NCBI GenBank assembly: GCA_965112735.1
Contig: OZ218963.1
Span: forward strand, 1,426,001 to 1,490,000
Origin: Phaeosaccion multiseriatum
Taxonomy: Eukaryota > Ochrophyta, other classes
Direction of reading: 5' to 3'
Length of the DNA: 64,000 nt
The position numbers and the translations under genes were made by a program. Numbering within the stretch: position 1 is the first letter of the stretch; each line of letters starts with the position of its first letter. The notes under the pieces were generated by a model. That model made no database searches and was not told the origin of the DNA. It saw nothing but the letters and a program-made list of their open reading frames with translations. Shown piece after piece: positions 20,893 to 32,422 of this stretch.

Positions 20893-22610
20893 TCACACCA
20901 GCCGCTTTTTCTTGAAGAACCTGGTGAGGTGCCGCACTTGATACAGTCCCGTACACAGCAAAATGAGCATCTGCATTGCGGGCCACCACAGGGCGGCGGC
21001 ATTCATCGACTCGGAAACTTTGTGAAACACCATCTCCTTGGTCTGGCGGGGAGGTTGGGAGAGATACAGAGACGGGCAACGACAGACACAACAAAGAAAA
21101 GTGGAAGATTAAACCAACCCAGCTGCAAGCAATGGTGAGCCTCTCCACCCACGCGAGGCAAGAATACGATGGTGAGTTGAAAGCCCCCACACAAGCCGAT
21201 CCCTAGTCGATCACCTCCTTCCTATTCATTCTCCTTCGCCGAACGGCCTAAAAGCGCACAAACCACACATGCTCCCGACTACTCGGGTCGCACTTGGTCC
21301 AAAATTCTCTTCCGGCGAATACAATCGGTGGTGCCCAAAGCGCACGTACACGTACGTACGTACCTTCATGAAGTCAGCCTCGTTTAGAATGGCCGCGATT
21401 CTGTCATTGAGCTTGAGCAGAGCAAGCGAAATGGCGTCTAGACCCTGGTCGTCTGCTACCTGCACGCAAGCACGGCCGAGGGCGGAGGGACGGAAGGGGG
21501 GGGGGGGGCTGTATGTAAGGGTGAGGCGATGGCAGCAAGGACAATCATCTTCTGCTGGTGCACATCCCTGCTGATGGTGGTGCTGCTGCTGCTGGACGCG
21601 TGTGCTCACTCACTCACTCACTCACTCACTTGTTGGTACTGCTCCTCTGACTTGGCAAAGTCGATGGCAACGTCCATGGCTGTCGGGCGTCCTGTGATCA
21701 TCTGCAGACAGAAGTTGTACGTCCCGTCCACCTTCACGCTGCAAGCAGACAGTCACGCATGAGACGAGTGGCCAGGGCGTGAGCACACCAAGATGCACAC
21801 AGTATCCACGGGCAGGGTGTGAGAAAAACAGGACAAACACAGTATGTTTCTACGATCGTATACCCACGGTCTCAAAGGGCCAAACAAGTGGGAGCGCATC
21901 GAGCTGTGTCGTGAGGGGCGAGGGGCGGGGCCTTAGTAGAGAAGAAGCAGTAGAATGACCCATGATGATACCTCTTGACAAAGCCCACTTACGTGTAGAC
22001 AAACGTCCCCTCGCGTTTTGCCACCGGTATCCTCTGTCGGACCTGTGCATCGAGCGTAGGAGAACAAATCGATCCTGAATGCGGTATCCTTTCCCTTCCC
22101 TCACTCTCTTTTCTCCTTCTCTGCTACCCTCCTCTCCCTATCTTGTCTTACAGGTTTGACGAGCCCGCTGTTGCCTGCGTCCACTGGCACGAGCACCTCG
22201 GCGGCAGAGATGGTGAGGCCGACTTCTTCGCCCTCTTCCGCGCCGGCAGCGGGCCCGCGGAATCTATGTCTGGAGGGCCGGAGGGAGGGAAGCGGACGGG
22301 TGGGTGTGAATCCAGTGAGTGCGCGTGGGACAAGAGGAAGGGCGGAGGTAGCAAGAAGGGAGGAGGAGACGAGGAGGAAAGAAGGAGAGGGGGGGTGAGG
22401 TGCGTGCAAAGAGACGGAGGTGAAAGAGCGGATCAGGCAGAGAGAATGTCCTGACCCATCTCACCTAAAGTATACATCAGTGTCCTTCGGCTTTTCTATC
22501 ACCATGCACTGCCTATCGTCAGGGCTGACCACTATGAAGGTCGCAAAGGCTTGGGTCAATAGTAGGGGGAGCAACAGCAGCAGGGGCGGCACTACCCCCC
22601 CATAGATCAT
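20893..22610 (-). CDS. p24/EMP24/TMED family cargo receptor
   Basis: Exons 22610-22465, 22269-22152, 22042-21993, 21738-21630, 21459-21364 and 21042-20893; 222 residues with every junction in phase. p24 proteins cycle between ER and Golgi in COPI/COPII vesicles. The N-terminus is a Leu-rich signal peptide after MIYGGVVPP. The GOLD beta domain includes FIVVSPDDRQCMVIEKPKD and GTYNFCLQMITGRP. A coiled segment (LLKLNDRIAAILNEADFMK) precedes the single membrane span (NAAALWWPAMQMLILLCTG). The short cytosolic tail RHLTRFFKKKRLV holds the FF and dilysine-type sorting signals. Subfamily (alpha to delta) not assigned. It converges with GrpE, 302 bp apart. Confidence 0.95.
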
Positions 22611-22917
22611 CTCCTTCAAGAGCAGCAACAATAAAAGCTTGCTCGTCTTAGTATTTTGCAAAGTCTTTTGCACCGAGACGGAGCAGAGAAGAGAGAGAGA
22701 GAGAGAGAGAGGAGAGAGGAAAAAAAAATATGTTTGCCATCCACTGCCATCCACCAACCCTTTCCTTTCTCCCTTCCCCCCTTACAAGCTCTGAGGGCCA
22801 GAGAAGAGAAAGAGAAGACCAGTTGGGCTCACGGAAGATGTCGAGGTCTTCTTCGTGGCATCTCCTCTCCGGGTAGCCCTCGTCACTCAACGTCGGAGGA
22901 GAAAAGGACGCCTCCTC
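22611..22917. promoter_or_regulatory. 307-bp divergent intergenic spacer (p24 / GUCD1)
   Basis: Start codons of the p24 gene (minus) and GUCD1 (plus) face away across this spacer, so both promoters must lie here or overlap. A (GA)n tract at about 22688-22722 is the only obvious element. Confidence 0.5.
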
Positions 22918-23617
22918 ATGAGCCATGAGGAGGACGATTCAGGGGCATCTCTTTCGCAGCCGGACGACTGCTCCATCCATCGCCTCTTGCCATGGGGGGA
23001 GGGAAGCTTTCGCTCTGCAGCGGTGTCTGTGGCGGACAAAAGGACGGGGCTGCACAAGGTAGGGATACGCTTGCTGGGGAAAGAATGGCCCACTTCAACG
23101 AGCGATTCCTGGGCCATGGATTGATCTTTGGCTCCACTCTTACCATACCAACCCCCTCCTCCTTGTTCTCTTACTCTACTGGACCTCTTGGCGGCACGCG
23201 GCAGGCTCCCCACATTCTGCAAAGGTGAGCTTGAGCTTTTTAGTCTCCCCGTGCGTAGGTGAATACCGCACTCTCGTGCTCAGCCACTACCTTCCCCCCC
23301 CTTCCTCCTTTGGCAGGATGAAGTGGGACTGTGGAGTCGCCTGCGTACAGATGATTCTCAGGCGCCGCCGGAGCAGCGGCGCCAGCAGCAGCAGCGGTCA
23401 CAGCAACAGCATTAGTGCCACCGAAGCTGGCTCCGATATTTCCGCAGAGCGATCCAGACTCCTCGGCCTCGTCGGCACCACCAGCGTGTGGTCCATCGAT
23501 CTCGCTATGCTGTTGACAAAGTACGTTAACGGCGGGCTTGCCCGGCCCCCCTCTGGCGTTTACCCTTCGTATGAAGCATGTCTGCCCATGCGGAAGAGCG
23601 CTGTGGTCGATGTTGTT

Positions 23618-23651
<34 letters not shown>

Positions 23652-24941
23652 GTTGCTGCTATCCTTGGCCCTCAGACTGTGTGTTTTCTCCTCACCGCCG
23701 CCCTCCCTCTGCACGTATGCCGGCATGCTTCCCGCAGAGGCGGAGTGAGGTGCCTCTTCTTCACCAAGACGGTGGGGGTGGAAGCGAGTTACGGCACCGT
23801 CGCCTTTTACCGCAGGGAGTTTCATGCTGATGCTAACCGCGTCAACAGGCTCTTCAGGTTAGTAGTATCTTGCGCAATATAGACACAGAGGAGCACTGCA
23901 TTAGTATATGCCTGGGGAGGGAAGGGAAGGGGAGGGGAGGGCGCACAAGGCGTTGGTAGGCTAGAGTCGGGGGCGGTATAATAATAGTCCAAGGAAGTGT
24001 CTGCACGGACCCACGCTCGCCGCTTGACGTGTTGCTCTTGTTGTGTGCACGGCACAGGGAGGCGCTGACGGAGCAGGAGGGAATGGTTCGGAAGAGGAGC
24101 TTCGCGGCGGCCGAGCTCGCAGCGCTGGCCCAGAGGGAGGAGATTGTGCTGCTCTTGCTCGTGGACAGCAAGAGGCTTCCGCCCCGCTTGGATAGACAGC
24201 AGCAGCAGCAGCAGCATTGCATGGGTCAAGGGGAGCAAGCCGCTGGGGAAGGGCTGGGCACGATGAAGACAGGATACGGCAGCAGCACCAGCAAGAGCAG
24301 GAGTTGTAGCAGTAGTAACAGCATGCACAGCGGGGGCGGTGGTAGTGGCAGCAGGGGTGCGCAGCATGGCCCTTGCGTTGACGATGGCCAAGGCAATCCT
24401 GCTCAGACTGCTCGGGCTGGTGCTGCAGGTGTAAGAGGAGAGCCCTCTGCGAGTGTTGGGAGCCGCAGGAGCTCTGCAGGCCCGCTGGCCTTCTCTGCAG
24501 CTTCTTCTGCTGCGGGCGAGAGAAGGGGAGAAGGTCAGCAATGGCGTGAAGCTGCTGGACCAACAGCAGCTGGGGAGGAGGGCCACAGTGGCCGAGATGA
24601 TGCCGAGCAGAGAACAGAGAAAGATAACGCGGCAACATCGGAGACGCCACCTACTGCTTCCCCGTACCCATGCAATGCTGCGGACAATGCGGGGTATCGG
24701 GGTCATTATTTGCTGGTGACTGGATTCTTGGAGCGGGAGCAGTGCTTTGTCCTCCGGGATCCCGCGTGGAAGGTGAGAAGTTGATTCAGTCAGTGATGTT
24801 TGAGCTTGTTCCTACGACTTGATCACGGCAGGGAGCAGCTCCAACAAAGCAGGGGGGTGATGAGACACTCAAGGGGCGAAAGCTGTGGCATCGCCCCTCT
24901 TCCCTCTAACGGGGTATCGTTCTTCCCCACCTCTCTGCCTG

Positions 24942-24976
<35 letters not shown>

Positions 24977-25979
24977 ATCTGTCTGCGTGGTGCTTCGTCC
25001 ATCCCTTTAGAACGAGGGCGTTGCTCTGAGTCCCGCCGACCTGGACTACGCGAGAGGGGCCTACGGAACTGACGATGACGTCATTGTCATCGATGTGAGC
25101 ACTGTGCCGTTCCCTCCTACCAGCAGCGGCAGCAACGTTAGCAGCGGCGGAGGAGGCATCAGTGGCACCCGCGGAAGATCTGTGACGAGGCAGGATGAGC
25201 GACTGGCAGGAGGTGTCAGGGAGGGCGCGGCATTTCAGCCTCATCAAGTAGATGAAGTGCGTCCTTTTGCTGCTGCGGCTGCTGCTGCGGCCTTGCAAGG
25301 GTCGAAGGAAGCACAAGCAGATGAGGCTTCGACACATGTGGTCGTTGATGGGACAGGCTCGGCTGCTGCTCGTGGTGATGGTGGTGGTGGTTGTGGTGGT
25401 CTTGCTGGTATTGGTGCGGGGAATGATGATTACGGCGGTGCTGCTGATGGCAGGGCGCTCGTGTGGCCCCTGTCGAACACCTCGTCACCGGCCCTTGAAG
25501 AAGCGTTGGCGCAGCTCGGGATTGGCGCGGAGTGCGTCGTCCGCAGCAAGAGCGCTCGGCTCATCCCCCTGGCTCCGACCTGGGGGTCTGGGTGGGGGGG
25601 GCTCTCTGACATGCTGAGTGGTGAGGAGGGAGAGCAGGATATACGGCTAAGACTACAGCGCAATTTCCAAGCCGCTGCGGCCGTGATGTCTGCAGCAATG
25701 GGGGCGGCGGCTATGGCGGCCAGGGAAGGCGCGGGGGCGGCGGCTATGGCGGCTAGGGAAGGCGCGGAGGCGGCAGCAGCAGCGGTTGTGCTTCCCAGCT
25801 ATCTAGGGGGGGTGAAAGAGACCTCTTTTCGGCAACAGATGATGGTAGAAGAGGAGGGGGGGAGGCGGGAGAAGAAGAAAGAGGAGGAGGAGAAGGAGGA
25901 GGAGGAGGAGGAGGAGGAGGAGGAGGAAGAGGAGGAGGAGGAGGAGGAGGAGGAGGAGGAGGAGGAGGGTGGGGAGGAG

Positions 25980-26011
<32 letters not shown>

Positions 26012-26348
26012 GGAGGAGGAGGAGGAGGAGGAGGAGGAGGAGGAGAAGGAGGACAAGGAGGAGGAGGAGGACAAGGAGGAGGAGGAGGAGGAGGAGGAGG
26101 AGGAGGAGGAGGAGAAGGAGGACAAGGAGGAGGAGGAGGAGGAGGAGGAGGAGGAGGAGGAGGAGGAGGAGGAGGAGGAGGAGACGAAGAAGGAGAAGAA
26201 TAAGGATCTCGACGAGGAAGGGGTGCCGAACAGTGAGGACTTGTCTCGATTCCTCAGTGCAGACGACCCCTTCATGATGGAGAGCGTGATGCAGTGGGTT
26301 ACCGACCGAATAAAAAACGGTCCAGAGGAAACACCGCCTCCAGACTGA
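22918..26348 (+). CDS. GUCD1: GUCD1-like (guanylyl cyclase domain-containing 1) protein with large insertion and acidic tail
   Basis: Exons 22918-23058, 23205-23224 (20 nt), 23317-23520, 23738-23857, 24058-24772 and 25011-26348; 845 residues, all in phase. Family hallmarks in order: HILQRMKWDCGVACVQMIL, TTSVWSIDLAMLL, FFTKTVGVEASYGTVAFY, DANRVNRLF, EIVLLLLVDSKRL, GHYLLVTGF, CFVLRDPAWK and LDYARGAYGTDDDVIVID. The family folds like a cysteine-peptidase-type domain with conserved Cys/His; biochemical activity is poorly known, and the cyclase name is historical. Human GUCD1 is about 240 residues. Here about 155 Ser/Gly/Ala-rich residues are inserted before GHYLL, and a C-terminal extension of over 400 residues includes a long poly-Glu/Lys block (about 25855-26205). 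Confidence 0.9.
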
Positions 26349-26414
26349 GGAATGCACCCCACCTGACTGAGGAATCCACCCCATCTGACTGAGGAATGCA
26401 CCGCACCTGACTGA
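26343..26414 (+). repeat. 22-bp tandem repeat across the GUCD1 stop codon
   Basis: Three and a half units of GACTGAGGAATGCACCCCAC-type sequence start at 26343, 26365 and 26387. The first unit contains the stop codon, so repeat gain or loss would alter the 3' UTR. Confidence 0.85.
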
Positions 26415-26757
26415 TTCGCTTGAGGCCCCTTCGCTGCCTTTCTTGCAAGACCCACTGTGCAAGGGCGCGACGAAGGAAGATGATCACGAGAAGGATCTCA
26501 AACAAGGAGAGGACAGAGGGCGGCTTCCTGCCGGGCGGTGAAGAAGCAGAAGAAGAACGAAGAAGAGGACGAGGAAGGAAGGCGGTTTACAGGAATGGCG
26601 CCCGGCAATCGATTTGGCTGCTGCTTTGTCTTAACGTCAAGCAGAGGAGGCGAGAGGACAAGATGCGCTGCGGTGAGTCGCATCCCTCCCCCGGGGAGAC
26701 GCATCCTCCGAGAGGGGGTGCACAAAAGCTTCCTCAGAAGGTTCCGCAGAAGGTTCC
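26349..26757. other. Convergent intergenic region (GUCD1 / UBX gene)
   Basis: Apart from the 22-bp repeat at the left, only purine-rich sequence with spurious open frames is seen. Both flanking genes end here. Confidence 0.5.
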
Positions 26758-28720
26758 TCAAAGCACTCGTGCGATGACCGTCGCGTTGGGTGTGAGCCCC
26801 GCTTCCCTTAGAGTCTGGGAGCTGTCATCGTGAACCTGTGGACGTAAGGGTGCGTCAGTCGTAGGGAGCGTCAACGATTCCAATGCGATACCGCATGTTT
26901 ACGCGTGAGTCAATCCTACCTTGGGAGGAAAAGCGGTCCATATTTGAAGGGCCGTAGTGGCTGCAGGGCAGAGGCTGAGCTGCCGACCAAGCTATGGCGA
27001 CAAAAAGTACCGAGGAGCGAGAACGGTAATCAGAAACAAATGGAGTCAGCAATAGAAGACACCACTCCAGCAGGCTCTCTCCCTTCAGTGTTCAGTGCCG
27101 ACATAGTACAAGATTGACACACCGCGAGGGGGCTCCCCACAAGAACTGAAACATGTAATAGATTGTTGCGTTTCCAGCCAGCTCAAGCCTCCCCGCAGTA
27201 CCAAGTCTCACACAACTTCTATCAACCTCCGTGGTCGTTGAAGGCGGAGCAGTACTCTTCCCAGCACATACACACACACACACGCACGCAGCAAGCCAAG
27301 CGCCTCAAGTCTTCTCTGTCCCTCATCCCATTACCTCGATTCTCAGCGCGTCGATGGTGTCGTCGAATCCCAACTCCACTCGGAGCTTTGTTCCGTGGCC
27401 ATAAACGACTTGCACCACAGCACGGCTCCCCGCGGCTCGATCTCGGGTCTCACCTCCCGTTCTAGTTTGCACATTTCCGGCGGCGGTAGGCACTGCTGCT
27501 GCTGTTGCTGCTGCCACTGACGCCACTTCTTGAACTTCTCTTACTGACCCGTTAGCTTCCCTTTCGTGTTTCCGGGAGGGGGTAGTTCCTCCCCGTGGGG
27601 CATCTCCCTTGCCGAGGCGGTGTCCATGACCTGCAAAAGGGCCGCCGAGTACGCCTCCCGAGGTGGAAACCGTCCTGAGGGGGTCATTGACTTAGGTTGA
27701 GCCTCACATACTATCACGATGAATATCGACTTATGTGACTGAGCACTATATCGTACTACTTGGCCTGTCACTGTTTCTGTAGAGGGGATATCGCAACACG
27801 ACAGCTGTCCTGTAGGGGGTATCGCAACACATACGCCTTCCTACCCCAACTCAGAAAGGAGGTTAAGTAAGGTACCTACGGACCTCGAGTCCCGTATTTC
27901 GAAGATGAAGCCGTCGGGATATTCCGTGCGGAACTCTGAAGGGAAGTACCTGGGAGACAGACAACAGAGGGAGCGGGGGGGAGGAAAACGTTTGGTTTCA
28001 TTCAGTCTTGCCCTAACACATCTGTGAAGGGGAGGGGCGGGAGAGGGCGGGGTCAGGAAGTGGCACACATCGAAGGATGCTGTTAAAGGGACCTGAAGAG
28101 AGTAGTCATAAGAAGAAGGTTTCTCACCCATCGAGCAAGTCTCGCACGAAGAGCTGCGTCTTGGGGTCGCAAAACAGCCGCAAATCGGAGCTGGCCTCCA
28201 AAAGACTTGTTCCGGGCCTTCCGGGGCCGAAGCTTCCGACTCGAACAGCATCCGAGAAGAGCTGAAGGGGAACCCGTCCGATGGACTGAAACTGGGCCTT
28301 GCGGCCACCGTCGGAGATGACCATTTCAGTGCGCTCTTGGGCCATAGAGGCGTTGAGCTCCTTGACCTTGCCGATAAGGTGGTCAAAGTCCACGAGGAAA
28401 CCACCCCCTCTACGCACTTCATCGCCTCCTCCACCTCCTTCTCCACCTCCTCCACCTCCTCCTCCTCCTCCTCCTCCTCCTCCTCCTCCTCCTCCTCCTC
28501 CTCCTCCTCCTCCTCCTCCTCCTCCTCCTCCTCCTCCTCCTCCTCCTCCTCCTCCTCCTCCTCCTCCTCCTCCTCCTCCTCCTCCTCCTCCTCCTCCTCC
28601 TCCTCCTCCTCCTCCTCCTCCTCCTCCTCCTCCTCCTCCTCCTCCTCCTCCTCCTCCTCCTCCTCCTCCTCCTCCTCCTCCTCCTCCTCCTCCTCCTCCT
28701 CCTCCTCCTCCTCCTCCTCC

Positions 28721-28757
<37 letters not shown>

Positions 28758-29517
28758 GCAGCAACTGCGGCTGCTGTTGATGCATCTCGGACTTCCCGCC
28801 TGGCAGGGCGGGTAAGGTGCCCCTCCGCCGCCGTAGAGCTGCCAGCTCCAACCCATCTCAGTCCGCAGTCCTCCAGAAACTGCTCCATATCCGCAATCTG
28901 CTTCTGCATTCTCCTATTCTCCGCCAGTACCTGCGGCAACTGTTCCAACAGGGCCGTAGTAGACGTGACAGGCCCCGGGCCCCAACTTGCCCTTGATTTC
29001 CCCCCTCGCCCTGCATTTTGTCCTTCCGATCCGGTAGCCTGTGACCCCGACTGCCTTTCGCCCCTCCCCTCCTCCCCCCCCTCCTCCTCCTCCTCCTCCT
29101 CCTCCTCCTCCTCCTCCTCCTCCTCCTCCTCCTCCTCCTCCTCCTCCTCCTCCTCCTCCTCCTCCTCCTCCTCCTCCTCCTCCTCCTCCTCCTCCTCCTC
29201 CTCCTCCTCCTCCTCCTCCTCCTCCTCCTCCTCGTCTTGCTCCTTCTCCTGCTGCTGCTGCTGCTGGTGAAATCCATTCTTTGCTCTAACGGCTTTTTCA
29301 CCTGCGCCACCCCGTGCAGCTGCTGCTGCCGGTCCCGCCTTGACTGCCGGCAAACCGGCCTGTAGCTGCTCTATGAGGCAGCGCTTTTCCCTCCGCATGG
29401 TGATGATCTCCTTGTCCCGGACGATGACTTGCTCCCTCATGGAACGCAAGCTGCCCTCTAGTGTTCGGATTCGGTCGCCGATGCTGTTCAATAAGCTGCA
29501 GTCTGCCGCATTTGAAG
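26758..29517 (-). CDS. UBXN11: SEP-UBX domain protein (UBXN11/Socius-like), N-terminal exon uncertain
   Basis: Exons by phase: 29517-28128, 27949-27876, 27630-27549, 27461-27335, an unplaced short exon, 26960-26920 and 26835-26758. Order: coiled coil (DRIRTLEGSLRSMREQVIV), poly-Glu, second coil with MEQFLEDCGLRWVG, poly-Thr/poly-Gly, SEP domain (FLVDFDHLIGKVKELN, VPLQLFSDAVRVGSFGPGRP, GYFPSEFRTEYPDGFIFEI), then a UBX domain (VVQVVYGHGTKLRVELGFDD, ALQIWTAFPPKVHDDSSQTL, AGLTPNATVIARVL). UBX proteins bind p97/VCP; UBXN11 is linked to the cytoskeleton in animals. An ATG frame at 29881 (MGEKEGFQVGKND) could be the first exon, but its donor is weak. A retroelement LTR remnant lies in the intron 27631-27875. 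Confidence 0.8.
27716..27796 (+). mobile_element. Diverged LTR remnant in a UBX-gene intron
   Basis: The core GTGACTGAGCACTATATCG and the end GATATCGCAACAC are shared with the copia LTR at 59871-60190, read on that element's minus strand. The block here is shorter and deleted internally. A second TATCGCAACAC follows at about 27821-27831. Confidence 0.5.
28426..28760. repeat. (CTC)n/(TTG)n trinucleotide tract inside the UBX-gene exon
   Basis: About 95 uninterrupted CTC units followed by about 12 TTG units. In the coding frame they give a poly-Thr run then about 95 Gly residues. Frame is preserved on both sides. A second pure (CTC)n tract at 29082-29232 encodes about 50 Glu. Open frames of Ser, Pro or Arg here are artefacts. 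Confidence 0.95.
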
Positions 29518-30527
29518 CTGCGCAGAAAACCGGACAGAGCATCGGAAGATGAGCGAATCCAATCAAAGCCAGGGGGATGGATGTGTCCAAAGTATCTAAC
29601 TAAACAAGGGCCAGACGCAGAAAGAGAGCGAAGCGCGGTGAGTGACTGACCTGACGCAGGGCGCAGCAAACCTGGGTCGCTGTCGCTGTCTCTGTTCCTA
29701 ACCCGCCTGTCTCTCCAGCTCGTCAACACAGTGGCCCCCCTCCGTAGAGCCCGGGGGGGAGCAGATGGTCCATGAGCCCTCTCTCAAACGGGTGATGCTG
29801 CTCCTCTCCATCTTCCTCCCGGTCTATCCTCCCCCACAAGCGATCATTTTTTCCTACTTGGAATCCTTCCTTTTCCCCCATGCGCCGTTATGCTAGCGAC
29901 CCCGCCGCTGCCGCCGCCGCTGCTGCTGCTGCTGGTGCTGCTACTTCTACTGCCACTGCCACTTGATTAGCGTACACGGGAGGGGATAGATGAGAAAAAC
30001 AATCCGCAGACGATGAACGAACAAACGAAGACGTGCCGTTTCGGAATCAGTTTGAGTAAAAGTATCATGGCTTCACAGGCAGTTCAGTTTCAATTTCAAT
30101 TTCATTTGATGACATACTTGAACGTTTCACCTCCCTTTTTTCCCTCTCTTTGCTGCTCCGAGCTTGCTGCTGCTCACTCTCCATCTCCCACCACGTCTAA
30201 TATATAGCTGTCAAAGTAGTTCAAGGAGAAGGTGCGAGAGAAGTTTTGGTTGGGACGGAATAAGGACAGCAAAGTTTCCTTCCAAAAGAGTAGACCCTTC
30301 CCTGTTTCTCAACGTCGCCTCCCCTGTTGTCTGTGTCGCTCCCCTCTGTTGTTTGTGATTTCGTTCTGACTGCCGTGTGAATCAACGGTAGAGCGGTTAT
30401 TCTGCTACCGGCCTCAAAACCGCTGCTGGGTGTATTGACTTGACTGTCGGAGTGAGAGGGGAGAGAGGGAGACGGGGAGGAGGAAGAGGCCATCTGACGG
30501 CGGAGGGAAAGCGCAGACGGCTCAAAC
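29518..30527. other. Divergent intergenic region (UBX gene / roadblock gene)
   Basis: It contains the possible first UBX exon (about 29740-29881), a (GCT/GCC)n tract near 29898-29930, and otherwise no recognised feature. The bases around 30385-30415 (GGTAGAGCGG) look tRNA-like but lack a T-loop. Confidence 0.5.
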
Positions 30528-30631
30528 ATGGTAAGCAACGAGAAAAGGGGAGTGGTAAATGTAGAGCGAGGAGAGAGGGAGTAGAGCGCGCGCGCGGAAA
30601 GAGGCACAGAGGCACCGCACCGGAGAGAGAG

Positions 30632-30707
<76 letters not shown>

Positions 30708-31950
30708 ACAAGGAAGAGAGAGAGAGAGAGAGAGGGAGGGAGGGACAAAAGGAGCTAAGATGATTATGGGGGAGGGCCACGATATCCGCGCCACACACGG
30801 AGCGAGAGGGAAAGATGGACAGGAGAGAGCAAATCCAAGTGTATAAAAACGCAACACGACGACCAACGTACCTCCCTGCTTTCTGTCCGCCCTCATCCTG
30901 GACTCGAAACCCCCTCCCGCTCCTCAGTCTGACGTGGAGGAGACGCTTGAGCGCATCAAGGTTCAGCCCGGGGTAGAGGGCTACGTCATTTGCAGTATGG
31001 ATGGACAGGTACGCAAGCTTCGAGGCAAAGCATTGTGAAGGAAAGCTCGCTCCTTACTAGTCTTAAATACTCTGTTGTGAAGACTGTGTTAAATCTCCGG
31101 CCCGCCCGTACTCTTGGTTGTCTCTCCTAACTAACTCGCTTGCCCATGGTTTGCCCCCTCGTCAGGTGCTCCGACGATTTCCAACCATGTCGCAGGAAAC
31201 AGCAGAGATCTACGCAGAGGCCATGATGCATTTGTCTTCTAAGGCGAGGTAAGAAGGCGTATCGGCAAGCAGAGGGACAGGCGGCTACAGCCGGGACGGC
31301 GGTCGCCACACGCGCAAAGGAGGGAGCGGCATGGAACCATCATGCTTTGAGAAAGGGTTGGATCGCTAGTTCGAGGGGGGTTGAGACGGGACGAACTGAA
31401 AAGTCTATTTCTCCCGGCGGTAGTACACACACCCACACAACATGCAACACCTACACAAACCGAAGGGCTTATCTTCTCATCCCCCGGCTGCGGCGCCCCC
31501 CTTGTGTTACCCTCGCGTACATCTTGTCCATCCATCAGGGGAGTCGTCCGAGACCTGAGCCCCAAGGACGAGCTGCGCTACTTCCGGATAAGAGCTAAAC
31601 GCCACGAAGTCATGGTGGCTTTCGGTGAGTAACGGGCTTGGCCTGATCTTTGCGTGCACGTCCATCATCTTTCTCAAGTGGTCTCTACGTAGAGGGGAGA
31701 GTTTAAGTGGCTTATATAGGAATCAACCTAAGAGGGGGGGATGTGTGTTAGAGGGGACGAGGTGCAGGGATGTGCTGCGGCGTATTTCGGCTTTTCTCAT
31801 CTTCCCCAGACAGTCAAGTCCGTGTGTTGATTCGCCTTACTGATGGCCTACCGGGTCTCACTCTTTCTGTGCTCGCCAACATTGCTCCCTGCTGTTACAG
31901 ATAAAGATTTCTTAGCACTAGTGATACAGCGATGGGTACCAAGCCCATAA
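30528..31950 (+). CDS. DYNLRB: Roadblock/LC7-type dynein light chain
   Basis: Exons 30528-30530 (the ATG alone), 30928-31008, 31166-31248, 31539-31624 and 31901-31950; 100 residues, all phases exact. Roadblock light chains form a dimer on the dynein intermediate chain and help cargo or axonemal dynein assembly. The protein reads SDVEETLERIKVQPGVEGYV, then MDGQVLRRFPT, AEAMMHLSSKARGVVRDLSP, ELRYFRIRAKRHEVMVAF and DKDFLALVIQRW, matching the family along its full length (about 96 residues in animals). The start codon is split off by an intron carrying a long (GA)n tract. A cytoplasmic or flagellar dynein is therefore expected in this organism. Confidence 0.95.
30630..30735. repeat. (GA)n dinucleotide tract in the roadblock first intron
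   Basis: About 75 bp of near-perfect GA, then a short break and more GA/GGGA. It lies just after the ATG-only exon. Confidence 0.95.
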
Positions 31951-32422
31951 AGGGACCAGTATTCACAGGTAGTGGCGGACAGGGAGCGCTGAGAAGCTTA
32001 TGGTTGCACGTGGGGGTTTTCAGCACAAAGGGGGCAGGATTGAGTTCGTAGTACATAACAAGAGAGGGAGAGAAGAGAAGAGCAGAGGAAAGGCGTGCGG
32101 GCGAAGTCGAGAGGCATACATCCGTCACAATGGAACGGATGGGGGAGACGGGCAGCAGCAGCCTCAGCCCCTTATCAGGAGAGACAGGCTTGCTAAGAGA
32201 CGCCCCGAACCATGAATAATGAGATGCCCATCGATCCATGGTCTTCCGCCTTTCCTCGCTTTTTCCCTTCCCTACTTGTCAGCATTGCTGCAAGAGGACT
32301 CCCCCTTGCCGCCCGATCCCTAAAAAACGGGCGATTTGGGCGATTCTTACCACACAAATCGAGTGTTAAAAAGTTAAAATAATAGTGAGAAGAGCTTTGC
32401 ATTGAGTTGACTTGCACGCTAT
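31951..32422. other. Convergent intergenic region (roadblock / RPL10)
   Basis: No gene seen. It holds the shared 17-base GGGCGATTTGGGCGATT motif near 32329 and an AT-rich stretch at 32360-32400 that is probably the RPL10 3' UTR. Confidence 0.5.

Noticed and set aside
28299-29289. Poly-Pro and poly-Ser open frames on the plus strand
   Set aside because: Antisense shadows of the (CTC)n tracts in the UBX-gene exon.
30375-30430. tRNA-like D-arm sequence GGTAGAGCGG
   Set aside because: No matching T-arm with TTCRA loop and no acceptor stem could be paired.
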